Assembly: GCA_031279295.1 (NCBI GenBank)
Contig: JAITIT010000031.1
Span: forward strand, 1-10,094
Source of the DNA: Holosporales bacterium
GTDB taxonomy: Bacteria > Pseudomonadota > Alphaproteobacteria > RUG11792
Direction of reading: 5' to 3'
DNA: 10,094 bases
Shown here in pieces: positions 7,901 to 10,094 of this stretch; position 1 is the first letter of the stretch; each line of letters opens with the position of its first letter. The translations under genes were made by a program, and so were the position numbers. Below the pieces are notes generated by a model. It was given only the letters and a program-made list of their open reading frames with translations, did no database searches and was not told where the DNA came from.

Positions 7901-9467
7901 TCAAAAGCCATACATCCCAGCTGACCTAACATTCAAGTTTTGGAATGGAGAGAGTGGAGCTGGGCTCGCTGCCTTTTCCTCGGCGGATACGGAGGAGCTG
8001 CAACTGTACATACAACTGCAGCGCAGCATAATCTCAAGGCTGGCACTGGACTTTGCAGATCCGATTGTTGAGTTCCTGAACTCCGATGTTGTGTTCGATC
8101 AAAACTTCGGGAATCATCAACAGCTGGTGAAGTGGACCAGGATCGTGAACTCAGTGAAGGGACTTCAGAAGAAGGATCCATCAAGCTCAGTAGCTGCGAT
8201 CGAGAGGTTTATCATGCGGCTTCTCAATGGATATACTATTGATGATATAACATCAAAGATAGACATTAAATCGCTGGCTGGAGAGTCAGGTGACTATTTC
8301 ATTAAAATCAAGAAGGATATTGAGCGCGGGTTGATGGCGCGTGCTGAAGTCCTGTTGCGGCAACGAAACATCGCTAGGTACAACGCGCTGCGAGATTACT
8401 ACACGAAGCACCTGGATGGGAAATATCCGTTTGCAAATTACGATAAGGCTCAGCGTGTCGCTACTGATGCAGATATTGATGCCGTGAGAGAGTTCTTCAA
8501 GATGTACGAAGAGTTTGGTGGAAGACCTGAGAAGGTACTAGACCAAATATACCAGCTTGGAGACGATGCGAAGGCTCTATATGAGTTCATGCAGAAGATC
8601 CATGACCTCAGGTTGTTCTTCGGGAACTTCCTTAAGAGTCAGTACGAGGTAATGAAGGTAAATCTGGAAGCAAACTTCGATGTTAACAAACGAGAGGAGG
8701 CCAATACGGACTACCTCGTTGACAAGGTATTCAAGCCCAATAACGATGCTGTCATCGAACCGATATCGCAAGATAAGTCAGGACTGTGGTACTTCGGTGA
8801 GCCCATTGAATTTAACTTCAGGTGGGCTGATGGAGATGAACAGGCTAACAAACCTGTGGCTGACCATAATGATCCCGACCTAATAATAGATGGCACAACC
8901 GCAAAATTCCAATGTGTAGGTAGCTTCGCTGCTCTGAGGATGCTGCAAAAATACAGGACCGATTCTGTGAATGCTGAGCAGTTGGCTCCTAATCAAATGG
9001 TCCTTGGATTCAGAATCCCACTCAACAATGGTAAAGACGCTAAGGTATTCGTTGGTATCACGGCCTCTGTTCCGAAGCAACCAGGAGAGCCATCTGCAGC
9101 CACATTGAGGATCCCAATGCCAGCTGGCAAGATGCCGGAAATTCCATCCTCCGTTACTGCAGTTGCGAATGAGGCTGTCCTTGTATCTAAGGCTATATCA
9201 CTGCCTGGGGAGTCAGATGCTGTGATAGACCAGGTTATCTTGGGTGCAGACGATCCACAATCAGGCCAGGGTATAGAGCGCAAGCGGAAATCAACTGGCT
9301 CGGAGAAACCGAAAAACACCAGACCACAGCCTACTGCAGCAACTGAACCCGAATCACATGATGCTAGGACCAAGAATGAGATAATGGATATACTGAAGTC
9401 CAACAAGCCTCCGGAAACGTCCGACACCGATACGCTCGTTGAAGTAGCCGAAGAACCAATAGGTTAG
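4917..9467 (+). CDS. tssM: T6SS inner-membrane core protein TssM (IcmF family)
   Basis: TssM spans the inner membrane and, with TssL and usually TssJ, makes the trans-envelope channel that holds the baseplate. At 1516 residues it is longer than most TssM proteins (about 1100-1300). In order: one long hydrophobic segment at about 20-48; an acidic linker; the cytoplasmic NTPase-like domain with Walker A GSNGSGKSS (137-145), CTWWFLKSGVILDIKG (165-180), KPLNGIIFT (210-218) and TKTDVIPGF (264-272); the family motifs RGFYFTG (370-376) and FFFDDLLMKKIFAEAG (427-442); a second membrane span at about 457-478; a large helical periplasmic region; and the C-terminal beta-rich domain starting near GLWYFGEP (about 1289) with VGSFAALRMLQKY. 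The last 70 residues are a polar, Pro/Lys/Glu-rich tail. Odd points are the single N-terminal span where a hairpin is usual, and DIKG in place of DTAG. The start at 4917 lacks a good Shine-Dalgarno. It is the last gene of tssKLM. Confidence 0.96.
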   Translation: MNFFGQLISSIVSCIKDGGISLPMIICVVLAIAFIAMLLVTVFTLISLKRAEIKAKKVIDIPPSAMQDDTTNADEIPNDPDAGSPWPIGELINKYLIMRGYIRANGVVKSFFKALDFLRNSLGTGYKYKLPWYMMVGSNGSGKSSLMSGFTSNEIYNDDEEDSQCTWWFLKSGVILDIKGSVFMPDGGSDADEKSWNIIMDMLSRYRSAKPLNGIIFTISAEELYGKGKLSPEDLTKKAQFIARKLHFAQNYLCMKLPIYVVVTKTDVIPGFQSFCSEVPVRNRNNMLGWSSPYSIDVVYNPKVIDEGFSTLEGELNVIRMEILAESFTTTTRDGIFVFPSELLTIKHSLGIYIDSLFKSASVDERFYFRGFYFTGDSKMMPFLPSSSSGQPYETLATVGTPDADLNEVGNVSVSFKSELFTPKKIFFFDDLLMKKIFAEAGMASPMRSKVYRANKSIFIAKVSTAAFVAIGSYGLFNAHDVLQHDRNVLYPSLFKISSLIKNAGDLTYKNLQEDGNEILADCTNSLLMMMQQLNNMKLSSVFVPASWFSSINRVLTDTLRTSYQRVVVRTIYMNLVLKARKLLNMKPEARSSGIAHVLNPSNSAEYAQLKQYVFGLIELEKNIKKFDSLRTSGDPDDLNDLISYTFRGSLSAEFLSNYQELRRILMNTPFPPINLAPYKDVAYNTLITLFQSYIDAIFTTKSANSIISSLTGFVTKLTRQKLDKIPDCSKFISFSKDLTEVCKNLGEEGKTWLDKDVFEADNDYDSFLDGVEALFGKDVSQKLFDVTAVNFEHLKVKLFEFDEMLKRDATKPAVAVKKKLSAERVVPSSGIFTLERCLASLCAEPFMERPGDYRLITDIPEGKMIFWDDDLVQYAYDIGKRYEQFMATSIKEFPKALQEGVTLLAQSNMSSVIASTIAKSQSLVDAPTGITPEITSEEILQKQVTELKGVAHRIVNLLGILRSDKFAFVFGNLRSVLNVIGFTLLNHIDRLLKSQKPYIPADLTFKFWNGESGAGLAAFSSADTEELQLYIQLQRSIISRLALDFADPIVEFLNSDVVFDQNFGNHQQLVKWTRIVNSVKGLQKKDPSSSVAAIERFIMRLLNGYTIDDITSKIDIKSLAGESGDYFIKIKKDIERGLMARAEVLLRQRNIARYNALRDYYTKHLDGKYPFANYDKAQRVATDADIDAVREFFKMYEEFGGRPEKVLDQIYQLGDDAKALYEFMQKIHDLRLFFGNFLKSQYEVMKVNLEANFDVNKREEANTDYLVDKVFKPNNDAVIEPISQDKSGLWYFGEPIEFNFRWADGDEQANKPVADHNDPDLIIDGTTAKFQCVGSFAALRMLQKYRTDSVNAEQLAPNQMVLGFRIPLNNGKDAKVFVGITASVPKQPGEPSAATLRIPMPAGKMPEIPSSVTAVANEAVLVSKAISLPGESDAVIDQVILGADDPQSGQGIERKRKSTGSEKPKNTRPQPTAATEPESHDARTKNEIMDILKSNKPPETSDTDTLVEVAEEPIG

Positions 9468-9490
9468 TGCAGTTGCTTAGATAGTCTGCT

Positions 9491-9527
9491 TAAATGCCTA
9501 AAATGAAGCAAAACAACTAGGCAATTA
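9491..9527 (+). terminator. Stem-loop just after tssM
   Basis: Positions 9491-9500 and 9518-9527 pair over ten bases with one A/A mismatch (core TGCCTA/TAGGCA), leaving a 17-base loop. It begins 24 bases after the tssM stop. The stem is AT-rich and no U-tract follows, so it is a weak candidate for an end of the tssKLM transcript. Confidence 0.3.
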
Positions 9528-9586
9528 TTCCTTATCCATATTGGTATGACTGTTGCTGAAAAGGCACATATCTCCGTAATTTGTTG

Positions 9587-9613
9587 GGAGCAAAGGCATA
9601 TACTATTTGCTCC
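9587..9613 (+). terminator. Perfect 8-bp hairpin between tssM and the outer-membrane gene
   Basis: GGAGCAAA (9587-9594) pairs perfectly with TTTGCTCC (9606-9613) around an 11-base loop. The sequence after it (ATTGTATCG) is not a U-tract. It could be a terminator of tssM, a structure in the leader of the next gene, or an operator. The symmetry is certain and the role is not. Confidence 0.4.
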
Positions 9614-9670
9614 ATTGTATCGTGACGATTTAGCATGATGTGTATGGTTGGTTATGTTTAAAATATGATG

Positions 9671-9676
9671 AAGGAG
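9671..9676 (+). promoter_or_regulatory. Strong ribosome binding site of the right-edge gene
   Basis: AAGGAG lies five bases upstream of the ATG at 9682. This is a full-strength Shine-Dalgarno and contrasts with the poor sites of tssK and tssM, suggesting high translation of the gene that follows. A TAAAAT at 9659-9664 looks like a -10 box but would put the transcript start on the Shine-Dalgarno itself, so I do not call it a promoter. Confidence 0.85.
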
Positions 9677-9681
9677 ACACA

Positions 9682-10094
9682 ATGAAAATACGGAAGATTA
9701 CAGCCGCGGCGACGCTGCTAGCCGCGATAGCACCGGATAGTGGACACGCGGCAACAATGGGGGGCGGTGGATTCTACACCGGACTCGGGGCAGGCTTCGG
9801 CTGGGGGGGATACACCGCCAAGGGCAACGCCACCATAAGCGGTGCAGCTCGGGCCGCAGATATCAAGCTGAAGAAGGGCAAACCGCTAGTCCTGGTGTTC
9901 GCTGGATACGACTTCTGCTGGGACTCGTTCATACTCGGCCTCGAGCTGCGGGGGGGATATCATATAGGCAAGGCGAAGAAGCCAGTCAAGCTGGGTGCAG
10001 ACGCGGGCCTGATAGAAGGCACGATAATAATGAAGAGCACGGCACACGTCGGAGTTGACATACGCGCGGGAGTCACCTACCAAGAGTTCACCGT
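9682..10094 (+). CDS. Exported Gly-rich protein, probable outer-membrane beta-barrel (3' end outside window)
   Basis: Open from the ATG at 9682 to the right edge (137 codons and two bases). The start MKIRKITAAATLLAAIAPD, followed by SGHA, is a Sec signal peptide with likely cleavage after residue 23 or 24. The mature part begins with a glycine- and aromatic-rich stretch (GGGGFYTGLGAGFGWGGY) followed by alternating polar/apolar segments such as LVLVFAGYDF, FILGLELRGGYHIG and VGVDIRAGVTYQEF. That is what small outer-membrane barrels of the OmpA/opacity-antigen type look like, with Gly and aromatic residues at strand ends. I cannot name a specific family. Codon use is G/C-rich at third positions, unlike tssKLM, yet nine of eleven Ile codons are ATA. 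With the strong AAGGAG site this suggests an abundant surface protein with its own promoter in 9468-9681. A link to the T6SS is not shown. Confidence 0.8.
   Translation, partial: MKIRKITAAATLLAAIAPDSGHAATMGGGGFYTGLGAGFGWGGYTAKGNATISGAARAADIKLKKGKPLVLVFAGYDFCWDSFILGLELRGGYHIGKAKKPVKLGADAGLIEGTIIMKSTAHVGVDIRAGVTYQEFT

Noticed and set aside
8993..9427. 144-codon minus-strand frame opposite the end of tssM
   Set aside because: Shadow of the tssM C-terminal coding frame; its Ser/Gly-rich look mirrors the codons of the sense strand.
4085..9467. Reading tssL-tssM as the IcmH-IcmF pair of a Dot/Icm type IV system
   Set aside because: TssK is directly upstream in the same operon and belongs to T6SS; no dot/icm gene is present.
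1..10094. CRISPR array, tRNA or rRNA genes, or insertion sequence
   Set aside because: No regularly spaced repeats, no tRNA-like cloverleaf, and no transposase coding sequence were seen on either strand.

Overview
The window comes from a Gram-negative bacterium. It carries the inner-membrane/baseplate connector genes of a type VI secretion system (T6SS), a Slt-type soluble lytic transglycosylase and an exported Gly-rich protein that looks like an outer-membrane beta-barrel. The methionyl-tRNA synthetase start is of the 'TPIYYVN...HIGH' subclass, common in alphaproteobacteria and also in Firmicutes. Combined with a T6SS, a moderate base composition and heavy use of ATA and AGG/AGA codons, this makes a host-associated alphaproteobacterium plausible. 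That placement is an inference and I cannot name a genus.

Layout. (1) Positions 1-167, minus strand: the first 55 codons of metG, running off the left edge. (2) Positions 168-713: an interval without a convincing gene. It is dominated by an imperfect inverted repeat, whose core arms of about 50 bp contain a perfect 26-bp block, around a central segment of about 220 bp. (3) Positions 714-2591, minus strand: a secreted Slt-family lytic transglycosylase with a full catalytic domain. (4) Positions 2592-2716: a short divergent promoter region. (5) Positions 2717-9467, plus strand: tssK-tssL-tssM, tightly packed and certainly one operon. tssL starts on the base after the tssK stop. tssL and tssM are joined by a seven-codon mini-frame that overlaps both genes through ATGA. 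(6) Positions 9468-9681: an intergenic region with two stem-loops. (7) From 9682 to the right edge, plus strand: the start of an outer-membrane-protein-like gene with a perfect Shine-Dalgarno and a visibly different, GC-rich codon style. This last gene and the true metG frame are easily missed because both are cut by the window edges.

How the parts may work together. TssL and TssM form the inner-membrane core of the T6SS trans-envelope complex, and TssK is the adaptor that docks the baseplate on it. The complex must cross peptidoglycan, and in enteroaggregative E. coli a lytic transglycosylase (MltE) has been shown to help this. A divergently transcribed Slt-like enzyme sharing a 125-bp promoter region with tssKLM is therefore a candidate dedicated wall-opening partner, though housekeeping turnover is equally possible. 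The lipoprotein tssJ, the sheath, tube, spike and baseplate genes are not in this window, so the system is either split across the genome or lacks some parts. TssM is long (1516 residues), appears to have a single N-terminal membrane span and has lost the canonical DTAG switch motif.
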